Assembly: GCF_019511605.1 (NCBI RefSeq)
Contig: NZ_JAEUAV010000022.1
Coordinates: 53,847-117,846, forward strand
Direction of reading: 5' to 3'
Length of the DNA stretch: 64,000 nucleotides
From: Paraburkholderia phenoliruptrix
GTDB lineage: Bacteria > Pseudomonadota > Gammaproteobacteria > Burkholderiales > Burkholderiaceae
Part shown: piece by piece, positions 17,749-27,310 of the stretch
Numbering within the stretch: position 1 is the stretch's first letter
Layout of the letters: each line of letters opens with the position of its first letter
Notes under the pieces: model-generated
Database searches by the model: none
Told to the model about the DNA's origin: nothing
What the model saw: only the letters and a program-made list of their open reading frames with translations
Program-made: the position numbers and the translations under genes

Positions 17749-19005
17749 ATGAGCACCCCCCAGCAGCCCGCGGCTACCAACCAGCCGGCACAGCCGAACA
17801 AGCCGGCCCAACCGGCGAACAACGGCAAACGCAAGCGCATGATGACGCTGCTCGTCATCGTGATTCTGATCGCGGCCATTGCCTACGGCCTGTACTACTT
17901 CCTCGTGGCGCGCTTTCACGAAGACACCGACGACGCCTATGTGAACGGCAACGTCGTGCAGATCACGCCGCAGGTCACCGGCACGGTCGTCGCGGTGAAC
18001 GCCGACGATACGCAGACCGTCAAGGCCGGCGACCCGGTCGTCGTGCTCGACCCGGCGGACGCCCGCGTCGCCCTCGAACAGGCCGAAGCGAATCTCGCGC
18101 AAACGGTGCGCCAGGTGCGCGGCCTCTTCGCCGACGACAATCAGTACCAGGCCCAAGTCGCGCAGCGCCAGGCCGACCTGTCGCGCGCGCAGGACGACCT
18201 GAAGCGCCGTCTCACGGTGGCGCAAACCGGCGCGGTGTCGCTTGAAGAAATCTCGCACGCACGCGACGCCGTGAAGAGCGCGCAGGCCGCCGTGGAAGCC
18301 GCCCAGCAGCAACTCGCGTCGAACCGCGCGCTGACGGCGAACACCACCATCGCAAACCACCCGAACGTGCAGGCCGCCGCCGCAAAGGTGCGCGACGCCT
18401 ATCTGAACAACGCGCGCAACACGCTGCCCGCCCCCGTGACCGGCTACGTCGCCAAGCGCTCGGTGCAGGTCGGCCAGCGCGTGTCGCCCGGCACCCCGCT
18501 CATGGCGATCGTGCCGCTCGGCGGCGTGTGGGTTGACGCCAACTTCAAGGAAGTGCAGCTCAAGCACATGCGCATCGGCCAGCCGGTAGAACTGACGGCG
18601 GACGTCTACGGCTCGTCGGTGGTCTATCACGGCACGGTGGTCGGTTTCTCGGCGGGCACGGGTTCGGCGTTCTCGCTGTTGCCCGCGCAGAATGCAACCG
18701 GCAACTGGATCAAGGTGGTGCAGCGCCTGCCGGTGCGTATCGCGCTCGATCCGCAGGAACTCGAAAAGCATCCGCTGCGTATCGGTCTGTCGATGCAGGC
18801 CGACGTCAGCATCAAGGACGAAAACGGCGGCAAGCTGGGCGACGCGCAGAACACCGTCTACCAGACAAACGTGTTCGCCAAGTACGGCGACGAAGCCGAC
18901 GCGGAAATCGCCCGCATCATCGCGGAAAACGCAGGTCCGAACGCCGGCACGCAAAAAGCCGCGCAGTCCGGCAACGGCAAGCCCGCGGCCGCGAAACTGA
19001 TGTAA
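17749..19005 (+). CDS. emrA: EmrA-like membrane fusion (periplasmic adaptor) protein
   Basis: 418 residues. Cytoplasmic N-terminus rich in Gln, Pro and Ala (1-28), one membrane helix (about 29-50), then the HlyD/EmrA pattern DDAYVNGNVVQITPQVTG, a biotinyl-lipoyl-like half-domain, a coiled-coil hairpin (about 105-200, LEQAEANLAQTVRQV), the second lipoyl half (VTGYVAKRSVQVGQRV) and a beta-barrel (VWVDANFKEVQLKHMRIGQ). It links the inner-membrane MFS pump to the outer-membrane channel. Gaps of 90 nt upstream and 31 nt downstream support a single operon. Confidence 0.93.
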   Translation: MSTPQQPAATNQPAQPNKPAQPANNGKRKRMMTLLVIVILIAAIAYGLYYFLVARFHEDTDDAYVNGNVVQITPQVTGTVVAVNADDTQTVKAGDPVVVLDPADARVALEQAEANLAQTVRQVRGLFADDNQYQAQVAQRQADLSRAQDDLKRRLTVAQTGAVSLEEISHARDAVKSAQAAVEAAQQQLASNRALTANTTIANHPNVQAAAAKVRDAYLNNARNTLPAPVTGYVAKRSVQVGQRVSPGTPLMAIVPLGGVWVDANFKEVQLKHMRIGQPVELTADVYGSSVVYHGTVVGFSAGTGSAFSLLPAQNATGNWIKVVQRLPVRIALDPQELEKHPLRIGLSMQADVSIKDENGGKLGDAQNTVYQTNVFAKYGDEADAEIARIIAENAGPNAGTQKAAQSGNGKPAAAKLM

Positions 19006-19036
19006 GCCGCGCGGCGACTCATACAAGGCTTTTTGC

Positions 19037-20599
19037 ATGGCTCAGGCTCAGGCCCAACTTCCGCATCCGCCGCTCGAAGGCGCGCAACTGGTGATCGGCA
19101 CCATCGCGGTGTCGCTCGCCGTTTTCATGAACGTGCTCGACACCTCGATTGCGAACGTGTCGATTCCGTCCATTTCCGGCGACCTCGGCGTGTCGTCCGA
19201 CCAGGGCACATGGGTGATCACGTCGTTCGCAGTCGCCAACGCGATTTCGGTGCCGCTGACCGGCTGGCTCACCGACCGCATCGGTCAGGTCCGGCTTTTC
19301 ATGGCGTCGATCGTGCTGTTTGTGATCTCGTCATGGATGTGCGGCCTCGCGCCGACCCTGCCCTTCCTGCTCGCCTCGCGCGTGCTGCAAGGCGCGGTGG
19401 CCGGCCCGATGATTCCGCTGTCGCAAACGCTTCTGCTCGCCAGTTATCCACGCGCGAAGGCGCCCATGGCGCTCTCCATGTGGGCGATGACCACGCTGAT
19501 CGCACCGGTCGCCGGCCCGATTCTCGGCGGCTGGATTTCGGACAACATTTCGTGGCCGTGGATCTTCTACGTCAACATTCCGGTCGGCGCGATTGCGGCG
19601 GTCGCCACGTGGATGATTTTTCGCAACCGCGATTCCGTCGTCAAGAAAGCGCCGATCGACGGCGTGGGCCTGAGCCTGCTGATCCTCTGGGTCGGCGCGC
19701 TGCAGATCATGCTCGACAAGGGCAAGGACCTCGACTGGTTTTCGTCGACGACCATTGTCGTGCTCGCACTGGTCGCGGTGATCGCGCTGGCCTTTTTCAT
19801 CGTGTGGGAATTGACGGCCGAACATCCGGTGGTCGATCTATCGCTCTTCAGCAAGCGCAATTTCACCGGCGGCACGATCGCGCTGTCGGTCGGCTACGGG
19901 CTTTACTTCGGCAACCTCGTGTTACTGCCGCTGTGGCTGCAAACGGACATCGGCTACACCGCCACCGAAGCCGGTCTCGTGATGGCGCCCGTCGGGCTCT
20001 TCGCGGTGCTGCTGTCCCCGCTCACGGGCAAGATCCTGCCGCGCACCGATCCGCGCTACATTGCGACGCTGTCGTTCCTCGTGTTCGCACTCTGTTTCTG
20101 GATGCGCTCGCGCTACACGACCGGCGTGGATACGTACTCGCTGCTGCTGCCCACGCTGATTCAGGGCATCGGCATGGCCGGCTTCTTCATCCCGCTGGTG
20201 TCGATCACGCTGTCGGGCCTGCCGGGCAACCGGATTCCGGCCGCCTCGGGTCTGTCGAACTTCGTGCGGATCATGTGCGGGGGCATCGGCACGTCGATCT
20301 TTCAAACGGCGTGGGACCATCGCACGATCATGCACCATGCCCAATTGACGGAGCGAGCCAACGCGTACAACCCGGTCTTCGATCAGTCGATCCGGCAAAT
20401 GGGCGCTGCGGGCTTCAGTCAACCGCAGGCGTATGGGCTTTTCAATTCGATGGCCACGCAGCAGGCCGCGCAATTGGGCGTGAACGACCTGTTCTACGTG
20501 TCGGCTGGAATTTTTGTCGCGTTGATCGCGCTGATCTGGATTACGAAGCCTGAAAGAGCCGGTGGCGACGCCGGTGCCGCTGCCGCTGCGGCGCATTGA
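19037..20599 (+). CDS. emrB: EmrB/QacA (DHA2) family MFS drug efflux pump
   Basis: 520 residues with 14 predicted membrane segments, as in the DHA2 family. Motif D1 LDTSIANVSIPSI, motif A GWLTDRIGQVRLF and motif C APVAGPILGGWI are present. It is the proton-driven inner-membrane component of the tripartite pump. Related systems export hydrophobic compounds, aromatic acids such as fusaric acid, and antibiotics; the substrate here cannot be read from sequence. The operon ends at a strong symmetrical terminator. Confidence 0.94.
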   Translation: MAQAQAQLPHPPLEGAQLVIGTIAVSLAVFMNVLDTSIANVSIPSISGDLGVSSDQGTWVITSFAVANAISVPLTGWLTDRIGQVRLFMASIVLFVISSWMCGLAPTLPFLLASRVLQGAVAGPMIPLSQTLLLASYPRAKAPMALSMWAMTTLIAPVAGPILGGWISDNISWPWIFYVNIPVGAIAAVATWMIFRNRDSVVKKAPIDGVGLSLLILWVGALQIMLDKGKDLDWFSSTTIVVLALVAVIALAFFIVWELTAEHPVVDLSLFSKRNFTGGTIALSVGYGLYFGNLVLLPLWLQTDIGYTATEAGLVMAPVGLFAVLLSPLTGKILPRTDPRYIATLSFLVFALCFWMRSRYTTGVDTYSLLLPTLIQGIGMAGFFIPLVSITLSGLPGNRIPAASGLSNFVRIMCGGIGTSIFQTAWDHRTIMHHAQLTERANAYNPVFDQSIRQMGAAGFSQPQAYGLFNSMATQQAAQLGVNDLFYVSAGIFVALIALIWITKPERAGGDAGAAAAAAH

Positions 20600-20632
20600 T
20601 TTTCGCTTCTGGCCGCGCGTAGGTGGGTGATG

Positions 20633-20671
20633 AAAAAGGCGGGACCGCTTGCACGCGGTCCCGCCTTTTTT
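20633..20671. terminator. Bidirectional intrinsic terminator (efflux operon and truB)
   Basis: ggcgggaccgc at 20638-20648 pairs perfectly with 20655-20665, flanked by five A residues before and six T after. It lies 34 nt after emrB on the plus strand and 100 nt after truB on the minus strand. Confidence 0.9.
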
Positions 20672-20770
20672 GTTGCAACCGCTCCGGCAGTTGCTGAACA
20701 GTTGGCCAGCAGTTCTTGGATCACACGGCGTGCGGCATTTGTCGCTTGCCTGCTCCGCCGCGAAAAGCCG

Positions 20771-21709
20771 CTAATCCGTTGCCGTGACGACCAGCCGCTC
20801 CGGCGCCAACACACCTTCGCCGCTCCTCGCGACGCCGAGCAGGCGGCCCTGCGCCGCCGCGTACACACGCACGCGCGACGCGCTCATCGCTTCAGCGCTC
20901 AATTCGAGTTCCGATAACTTCAGGCGCTGACCGTGCAGAAAGCGGCGCGTCGCGTCTTCGTCGAGCTGCACGGACGGGAACGTCGACAGCAGTGCGTCCA
21001 CCGGTTGCAGCCATGCGTCGCGCTCGCTGCTGGTCGCGTCTGAGAGCGCATCGAGCGTCACCGCATGCTCGAGTGTCAACGCGCCCACGCCGGTGCGCCG
21101 CAAAGCCACCAGATGGGCGCCGCAGCCCAACGCCTCGCCAATGTCTTCGGCGAGCGTGCGCACATACGTCCCCTTGCTGCAGGTGACGCGAAATGTGACA
21201 TCCGGCAGCGCGCAAGCAAGCAGCGTGAGCGAATGGATAGTGACCTCGCGCCCTTGCCGCTCGACGGTCTGGCCCGCGCGCGCATATTCGTAGAGCGGCT
21301 TGCCGTCGCGTTTGAGCGCGGAATACATCGGCGGAACCTGCACGATGTCGCCGAGAAAGGCCGGCAGCACGGCACGCACCGCGGCTTCGTCGCAAGTGAC
21401 CGCGCGCGTGTCGACCGGCTCGCCCTCGGCGTCGCCCGTGGTCGTGCGAATGCCGAGGCGCATCGTGGCCTCGTACGTCTTGTCGGCTTCGAGCAGATCT
21501 TGCGAGAACTTGGTGGCTTCGCCGAAACAGAGCGGCAGCAGGCCCGTGGCGAGCGGATCGAGCGTGCCGGTGTGGCCCGCCTTTTTCGCCAGATAGAGGC
21601 GCTTCGCGCGAATCAGTGCGTCGTTGCTCGACAGGCCGAGCGGCTTGTCGAGCAGCAGCACGCCGTCGAGCGCGCGGCGCGGCACGCGGGGACGTTCAGG
21701 TGCGGTCAT
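20771..21709 (-). CDS. truB: tRNA pseudouridine(55) synthase
   Basis: 312 residues. GVLLLDKPLGLSSNDAL opens the TruB fold; the catalytic Asp51 is in GHTGTLDPLATGLLP. YEATMRLG, the VPPMYSALK segment and CSKGTYVRTLAEDIG are further TruB signatures. It makes pseudouridine 55 in the T-loop of tRNAs. It follows rbfA by 99 nt, as in the widely conserved infB-rbfA-truB order. The C-terminal part (about 255-312) is a short PUA-like domain ending in RLVVTATD. Confidence 0.95.
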   Translation of the reverse strand: MTAPERPRVPRRALDGVLLLDKPLGLSSNDALIRAKRLYLAKKAGHTGTLDPLATGLLPLCFGEATKFSQDLLEADKTYEATMRLGIRTTTGDAEGEPVDTRAVTCDEAAVRAVLPAFLGDIVQVPPMYSALKRDGKPLYEYARAGQTVERQGREVTIHSLTLLACALPDVTFRVTCSKGTYVRTLAEDIGEALGCGAHLVALRRTGVGALTLEHAVTLDALSDATSSERDAWLQPVDALLSTFPSVQLDEDATRRFLHGQRLKLSELELSAEAMSASRVRVYAAAQGRLLGVARSGEGVLAPERLVVTATD

Positions 21710-21808
21710 GTCGGAGAACGGTTTTCCATTAAAGCCGGAATGGCGTCAGGCGTCGAGCGCCCGGCCCTTGCGGCCCGCGGCGCGTTGCGCGGTGCAGGCG
21801 AGCCGACT

Positions 21809-22174
21809 TCAGTCGTCTTTCGCGCGGCTGGCGTTTGCTTCGTCGATCAGACGCGACATCTCGACGGCGCGCTCGATCGTCTTGTCGTAATGGAAATGCA
21901 GCGTCGGCACCGTATGAATATGCAGGCGCTTGAACAACTGGTTATGCAGATGGCCGGCCGCATGCGTGAGCGCCGCGAGCGTCTGCTGCGGGTCGCCCGT
22001 CAGGGTCGTGAAATAGACCTTCGCATGTGCATAGTCCGGCGTCAGCTCGACGCTCTGGATCGTGACGATCCCGATGCGCGGGTCCTTGACCTCGCGCAGC
22101 AGTTCCGACAGATCGCGCTGGATCTGATCGGCGATCTGCACGTTGCGATTGGGTGAAGAACGTTTTTTAGGCAT
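21809..22174 (-). CDS. rbfA: Ribosome-binding factor A
   Basis: 121 residues from the ATG at 22174 (MPKKRSSPNRNVQIADQI); the longer frame upstream has no family match. The KH-like fold is recognisable from RDLSELLREVKDPRIG, TPDYAHAKVYFT and LHFHYDKTIERAVEMS. It matures the 5' end of 16S rRNA on the 30S subunit and matters in the cold. It lies between infB and truB, but a strong hairpin (22291-22329) stands between it and infB, so it may have its own promoter or rely on read-through. Confidence 0.95.
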   Translation of the reverse strand: MPKKRSSPNRNVQIADQIQRDLSELLREVKDPRIGIVTIQSVELTPDYAHAKVYFTTLTGDPQQTLAALTHAAGHLHNQLFKRLHIHTVPTLHFHYDKTIERAVEMSRLIDEANASRAKDD

Positions 22175-22290
22175 GGTGTTATGTGATCCGTTCTGACGGA
22201 TGCAAAAATGGTTCGCGACAGCGCGGCTATCGAAAGCGCGCCATTGGCGCAGCGCAACGACAGCGAGCGTTGCGCGAAGCGGCAGGCCCA

Positions 22291-22329
22291 AAAACAACGG
22301 GCGGAGCGGGCGTTGATGCCCGCTCCGCC
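22291..22329 (-). terminator. Terminator-like hairpin between infB and rbfA
   Basis: ggcggagcgggc (22300-22311) pairs perfectly over 12 bp with 22318-22329, loop of 6. On the minus strand it is followed by cgttgttttt. It lies about 22 nt after the infB stop, so it can end or attenuate transcription before rbfA-truB. Confidence 0.75.
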
Positions 22330-22351
22330 CCTTGGAACCTTGCCGCGTGAC

Positions 22352-25285
22352 TTACAGCGTACGCGCGACTTCGGTGACCTCGAAGACTTCGAACTGATCG
22401 CCTTCGACGATGTCGTTGAAGTTCTTGATCGACATACCGCACTCGAAGCCCTGGCGGACTTCCTTCACGTCGTCCTTGAAGCGCTTGAGCGAATCCAGCT
22501 CGCCCGTGAAGATGACGACGTTGTTGCGCAGCACGCGCACCGAGGACGAGCGCTTGACGAAACCGTCCGTGACCATACAGCCGGCCACCGCGCCGATCTT
22601 CGGCACCTTGAACACCTGGCGCACTTCGACCGTGCCTGTCACGACTTCGCGCTTCTCCGGCGCCAGCATGCCCGACATTGCCGCCTTCACCTCATCCACT
22701 GCGTCGTAAATGATGTTGTAGTAGCGAATGTCCACGCCGTTGGCTTCCGCCAGCTTGCGTGCCTGCGCATCTGCCCGCGTGTTGAAGCCGATGATGACCG
22801 CCTTCGAAGCCGTAGCCAGGTTGACGTCCGACTCGCTGATGCCGCCCACGGCGCCATGCACGATCTGCACGCGCACTTCGTCCGTGGAAAGCTTGAGCAG
22901 CGATTGCACCAGCGCTTCCTGCGAACCCTGCACGTCGGCCTTGACGATGAGCGGCATGTACTGCACTTCGCCTTCGCCCATCTGCTCGAGCATGTTCTCC
23001 AGCTTCGCGGCCTGCTGCTTGGCGAGCTTGACGTCGCGGAACTTGCCCTGACGGAACAGCGCGACTTCACGCGCCTTGCGCTCGTCCGGCATGACGATGA
23101 CTTCTTCGCCTGCCTGCGGCACTTCCGACAGACCCTGGATTTCGACCGGAATCGACGGACCCGCCGACTTGGTCGGCTTGCCGGTTTCGTCGAGCATGGC
23201 TCGCACACGACCGTAAGCGCTGCCTGCGAGGACCACGTCGCCGCGGTTCAGCGTACCGGACTGGACCAGGATGGTCGCGACCGGACCCTTGCCCTTGTCG
23301 AGCTTCGCTTCGATGACGAGGCCCTTGGCCGGTGCCTCGACCGGTGCCTTCAACTCCAGCACCTCGGCTTGCAGCAGCACGTTTTCAAGCAGATCGTCGA
23401 TACCCGAGCCGGTTTTTGCCGACACCGGCACGAACGGCGAATCGCCGCCGTACTCTTCCGGCACCACCCCTTCCGTAACCAGTTCCTGTTTGACGCGCTC
23501 AGGGTTGGCTTCCGGCTTGTCGATCTTGTTGATCGCGACGACGAGCGGCACACCGCCGGCCTTCGCGTGGGCGATCGCTTCCTTCGTTTGCGGCATCACG
23601 CCGTCGTCGGCTGCGACCACCAGAATGACGATGTCCGTTGCCTTCGCACCGCGGGCACGCATGGCCGTGAAGGCCTCGTGACCCGGCGTGTCGAGGAACG
23701 TGATCACGCCACGCGGCGTTTCGACGTGGTAAGCGCCGATATGCTGCGTAATGCCGCCCGCTTCGCCCGCTGCAACCTTCGCGCGGCGGATGTAGTCGAG
23801 CAGCGAGGTCTTGCCGTGGTCGACGTGACCCATGACGGTGACGACCGGCGGACGCGGCAATGCTTCCGCATCCGACACTTCGCCTTCCACCAGCATTGCC
23901 TCCGGGTCGTCCAGCTTGGCGGCAACCGCGTGATGGCCCAGTTCCTCGACGATGATCATCGCCGTTTCCTGGTCCAGCATCTGGTTGATCGTGACCATCT
24001 GGCCGAGCTTCATCATCGACTTGATGACTTCCGATGCCTTCACCGCCATCTTGTGCGCCAGATCGGCGACCGTGATGGTTTCCGGCACGTGCACTTCACG
24101 CACGATCGGTTCGGTCGGCGCCTGGAACGTGGTGTTCTGATCCTGATGCTTGCCGCGCCCCTTCGGGCCGCCGCGCCAGCCACGGTCGACGCCGCCGCTC
24201 GTGTCGCCGCGCGTCTTGATGCCGCGGCGCTTGGCTGCGTCATCCTGCCAGCCGCCCTTGCCGCCCGGCTTCTTCTTGTCGCCGGCAGACGGCGTGGTAG
24301 TTGCGGCCGGAGCCGCCGCCGCGGGCTTGCGCGCAGCGCCCGCAGCCGGACGCGCAGCCTCGCCAGCCGGACGAGCCGGCTTGTGCAGCGTACCCTTGGC
24401 TTCCGCGGCCTTGGCCGGCTCGGCGGGCTTCGGCGCCGGTTCCGGCGCCTTCACCTGCGCCTTGCGCGGCGTGTTCATCATTTCGCGAATCGCGCGTGCT
24501 TCGGCTTCCGCCGCCGCACGGCGCTTGGCGATTTCTTCCTGCTCGGCACGCGCCTTTTCGGCAGCCTGACGCGCGGCGTCTTCCGCCTTCTTCGCCGCTT
24601 CGCGCTGAGCCGCGCGTTCCGCGGCGGCACGCTCGTCGTCCTGCGCGGCGTCTTTCGCGACCGCCGGCTCAGCCGCCTTCGCGGTTGCAGCTTCGGCCTT
24701 CGCGGCTTGCTGCGCCTTTTCGCGCGCTGCCGCCTCGGCCGCGCGTTTCTTCGCCGCCTCTTCTTCGGCGCGGCGACGCTCGGCTTCCGCAGCCTGCTCG
24801 CGCGCCTGGCGCTCGGCCTCTTCGCGCTCCAGTTGCTCCTGGCGCGCCTTCAGCTCCTGAGCCTGCTTCTCGAGCAGCTCGGCTTCGTGACGAGCTTCCT
24901 CTTCACGGCGCTGGAGTTCGAGGTCCTCGGCGTCCGTGCTTTCGGCCACATGATTCGATGCTTCTCCGCTTTCAGCGGAGGTTTCGTCGCGGCGGACGAA
25001 CGTGCGCTTCTTACGCACCTCGACCTGAATGGTGCGAGCCTTGCCCGTCGCATCGGACTGCTTGATCTCCGACGTATGCCGTTTCGTCAGCGTAATCTTG
25101 CGCTTGTCCGCATCAGTCGAGCCGTGCGACTTGCGCAAGTGGTCGAGCAGACGCTCCTTGTCCGTTTCGGACAAGGCGTCGGCTTCGCTCGCTTTGGTGA
25201 CGCCGGCCGCCTGCAGCTGCTCAAGCAGCACGCCTGCAGGCATTTTCAGTTCCGCGGCAAATTGGGCTACGTTGTTACTCGCCAT
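22352..25285 (-). CDS. infB: Translation initiation factor IF-2
   Basis: 977 residues, longer than E. coli IF-2 (890) because of an extended N-terminal region. IF2_N-type domain at about 1-60 (NNVAQFAAELKMPAGVLLEQL), a long charged Ala/Glu/Arg-rich region (about 110-250) likely helical, then Ala/Pro/Lys/Gly-rich linker and a second IF2_N domain (about 395-450). The GTPase has GHVDHGKTSLLD near residue 485, DTPGHEAF and NKIDK; domains II-IV follow to the C-terminus. It places fMet-tRNA on the 30S subunit. It lies 94 nt after nusA in the conserved rimP-nusA-infB order. Confidence 0.97.
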   Translation of the reverse strand: MASNNVAQFAAELKMPAGVLLEQLQAAGVTKASEADALSETDKERLLDHLRKSHGSTDADKRKITLTKRHTSEIKQSDATGKARTIQVEVRKKRTFVRRDETSAESGEASNHVAESTDAEDLELQRREEEARHEAELLEKQAQELKARQEQLEREEAERQAREQAAEAERRRAEEEAAKKRAAEAAAREKAQQAAKAEAATAKAAEPAVAKDAAQDDERAAAERAAQREAAKKAEDAARQAAEKARAEQEEIAKRRAAAEAEARAIREMMNTPRKAQVKAPEPAPKPAEPAKAAEAKGTLHKPARPAGEAARPAAGAARKPAAAAPAATTTPSAGDKKKPGGKGGWQDDAAKRRGIKTRGDTSGGVDRGWRGGPKGRGKHQDQNTTFQAPTEPIVREVHVPETITVADLAHKMAVKASEVIKSMMKLGQMVTINQMLDQETAMIIVEELGHHAVAAKLDDPEAMLVEGEVSDAEALPRPPVVTVMGHVDHGKTSLLDYIRRAKVAAGEAGGITQHIGAYHVETPRGVITFLDTPGHEAFTAMRARGAKATDIVILVVAADDGVMPQTKEAIAHAKAGGVPLVVAINKIDKPEANPERVKQELVTEGVVPEEYGGDSPFVPVSAKTGSGIDDLLENVLLQAEVLELKAPVEAPAKGLVIEAKLDKGKGPVATILVQSGTLNRGDVVLAGSAYGRVRAMLDETGKPTKSAGPSIPVEIQGLSEVPQAGEEVIVMPDERKAREVALFRQGKFRDVKLAKQQAAKLENMLEQMGEGEVQYMPLIVKADVQGSQEALVQSLLKLSTDEVRVQIVHGAVGGISESDVNLATASKAVIIGFNTRADAQARKLAEANGVDIRYYNIIYDAVDEVKAAMSGMLAPEKREVVTGTVEVRQVFKVPKIGAVAGCMVTDGFVKRSSSVRVLRNNVVIFTGELDSLKRFKDDVKEVRQGFECGMSIKNFNDIVEGDQFEVFEVTEVARTL

Positions 25286-25379
25286 TCATTCCTCTTAATG
25301 CAAGGACCGATTCCTTGCGGTTAGCATCGGGTCATGCGGCCTGACGGCCGCGTTCAATTTAGTGCGCCATGGTCATTTC

Positions 25380-26855
25380 TCACTGGAACCAGTGTTCACG
25401 TGCTTTCATGATCAACGCCTTAGCGGCATCCTCTTCCATTCCGGTCATCTCGACCAGTTCATCTACGGCCAGTTCGGCGAGTTCGTCGCGCGTCTGGATC
25501 TGATGTTCGGCCAGTTTCGCGAGCAGGTCGGCGTCCATGCCGTCCAGGCTCTTCAGGTCGAGCGCTACATTTTCGACCTTTTCTTCATTTGCGATCGCCA
25601 TCGTCAACAACGCGTCGCGGGCGCGATTGCGCAGTTCATGGACGGTGTCTTCGTCGAATGCCTCGATCTCGAGCATTTCGTTCAGCGGCACGTAAGCGAT
25701 CTCTTCGAGGCTCGTGAAGCCTTCGTCGATCAGGATGTCGGCAACTTCTTCGTCGACATCGAGACGCGCCATGAACAGGTCGCGCAGAACACCGCGTTCC
25801 TGATTCTGCTTTTGCGCAGATTCGTCCGGCGTCATGATGTTGATCTGCCAGCCGGTGAGTTCGCTGGCAAGACGCACGTTCTGGCCGCTACGGCCGATCG
25901 CGACCGCCAGCTCGTTTTCGTCCACGACGACGTCCATCGAATGCTTTTCTTCGTCGACGACGATCGACTGGACGGCTGCCGGCGCGAGCGCGCCGATCAC
26001 AAACTGGGCGGGATCCTCCGACCATAGCACGATGTCGACGTTTTCGCCACCGAGCTCGTTACGCACGGCCTGCACGCGCGAGCCGCGAATGCCGACGCAG
26101 GTGCCGATCGGGTCGATGCGCTTGTCGTAGGCAACCACGCCGATCTTCGCACGCACGCCGGGATCGCGCGCCGCCGCCTTGATTTCGAGCAGGCCCTGTT
26201 CGATTTCCGGCACTTCCATTTCGAACAGCTTCATCAGGAATTCGGGCGCCGTACGCGACAGTTCGATCTGCGGACCGCGCGCGGTGCGATCGACCTTCGC
26301 GATATAGGCGCGCACGCGGTCGCCCACGCGCAGGTTTTCCTTCGGAATCAGCTGGTCGCGGCGCAGCAGCGCTTCGACGCGGCCGGTTTCGACGATGAAG
26401 TTGCCCTTATCCAGACGCTTCACCGAGCCGGTCATGATGTGCTCGCCGCGCTCGAGGAAGTCGTTCAGGATCTGCTCGCGCTCGGCGTCGCGCACCTTCT
26501 GCAGGATCACCTGCTTGGCGGCTTGCGCACCGATACGGCCGAACTCGATGGACGGCACCGGCTCTTCGATGTACTCGTCGATCTGGATCTCCGGCTTCTG
26601 CTCGCGTGCTTCGAACAGCAGAATTTCCTGATCCGGTTCCTGCAGGCCGGCTTCGTCCGGCACCACTTTCCAGCGGCGAAACGTTTCGTGCTCGCCGCTC
26701 TCACGGTCGATATGGACGCGAATGTCCGCGTCTTCTTCGAAGAGTTTCTTGGAGGCCGAAGCGAGAGCCGCCTCGAGCGCGGCAAATACCACGTCTTTGT
26801 CGACATTCTTCTCGCGTGCCAGCGCATCCACCAGCATCAACACTTCGCGACTCAT
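25380..26855 (-). CDS. nusA: Transcription termination/antitermination factor NusA
   Basis: 491 residues, normal length for a beta-proteobacterium. N-terminal RNA polymerase-binding domain (1-130), S1 domain (about 135-200, GSVKRLDKGNFIVETGRVEALL), two KH domains (GTCVGIRGSRVQAVRNELGG and AIGRSGQNVRLASELTGW), and two C-terminal acidic repeats ending EHWFQ. It modulates pausing, termination and antitermination. Its start overlaps the rimP stop by 4 nt (ATGA), suggesting coupled translation. Confidence 0.97.
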   Translation of the reverse strand: MSREVLMLVDALAREKNVDKDVVFAALEAALASASKKLFEEDADIRVHIDRESGEHETFRRWKVVPDEAGLQEPDQEILLFEAREQKPEIQIDEYIEEPVPSIEFGRIGAQAAKQVILQKVRDAEREQILNDFLERGEHIMTGSVKRLDKGNFIVETGRVEALLRRDQLIPKENLRVGDRVRAYIAKVDRTARGPQIELSRTAPEFLMKLFEMEVPEIEQGLLEIKAAARDPGVRAKIGVVAYDKRIDPIGTCVGIRGSRVQAVRNELGGENVDIVLWSEDPAQFVIGALAPAAVQSIVVDEEKHSMDVVVDENELAVAIGRSGQNVRLASELTGWQINIMTPDESAQKQNQERGVLRDLFMARLDVDEEVADILIDEGFTSLEEIAYVPLNEMLEIEAFDEDTVHELRNRARDALLTMAIANEEKVENVALDLKSLDGMDADLLAKLAEHQIQTRDELAELAVDELVEMTGMEEDAAKALIMKAREHWFQ

Positions 26856-27310
26856 TGTTTGCGGCTCCTAAAGTCAACTTTCGGAACGAGGCGTGCTTTG
26901 TCCATGTCCGCGAGCGTGAAATCGAGCATCGCGGCGCCTTCCTTCCCTTCAAATTCCAGACCGATGGTCTCGCCTTGCGGAGCATGCAAAATACCCCGGT
27001 ACGATTTCCGTCCGTCCAATGGCTTTTTCAATGTGATTACCGCTTCGCTGCCTGCGAAGCGTTCAAAATCCGCCAGTTTTTTCAGCGGACGGTCGAGGCC
27101 CGGCGACGATACTTCGAGCCGCTCATAATCGATATTTTCGACCGTCAGTACGTGCTGGAGCTGACGCGTGACTTTCTCGCAGTCTTCGATCGCGATGCCG
27201 GCCGGCTGGTCGATATAAATACACAGCATGCCGCGCCCGGTGCGCTCGAGATCGACGAGCTCGTAGCCGAGTCCCACGACCGTGGTTTCAATCAGTTCCG
27301 TCAGTTGCAC
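26852..27310 (-). CDS. rimP: Ribosome maturation factor RimP
   Basis: 152 residues. Signatures GYELVDLERTGRGMLCIYID, ENIDYERLEVSSPGLDRPL and the C-terminal SH3-like segment starting near KSYRGILHAPQGET. It is needed for maturation of the 30S subunit. First gene of rimP-nusA-infB on the minus strand; its promoter must lie between its start and the terminator-like hairpin at 27437-27461. Confidence 0.95.
   Translation of the reverse strand: MQLTELIETTVVGLGYELVDLERTGRGMLCIYIDQPAGIAIEDCEKVTRQLQHVLTVENIDYERLEVSSPGLDRPLKKLADFERFAGSEAVITLKKPLDGRKSYRGILHAPQGETIGLEFEGKEGAAMLDFTLADMDKARLVPKVDFRSRKQ

Noticed and set aside
17230..19038. 602-residue minus-strand frame over the efflux operon
   Set aside because: Antisense to emrA with clear EmrA motifs on the other strand.
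22208..25324. 1038-residue plus-strand frame over infB
   Set aside because: Antisense to a firmly identified infB; composition is Arg/His/Leu-rich low complexity without known motifs.
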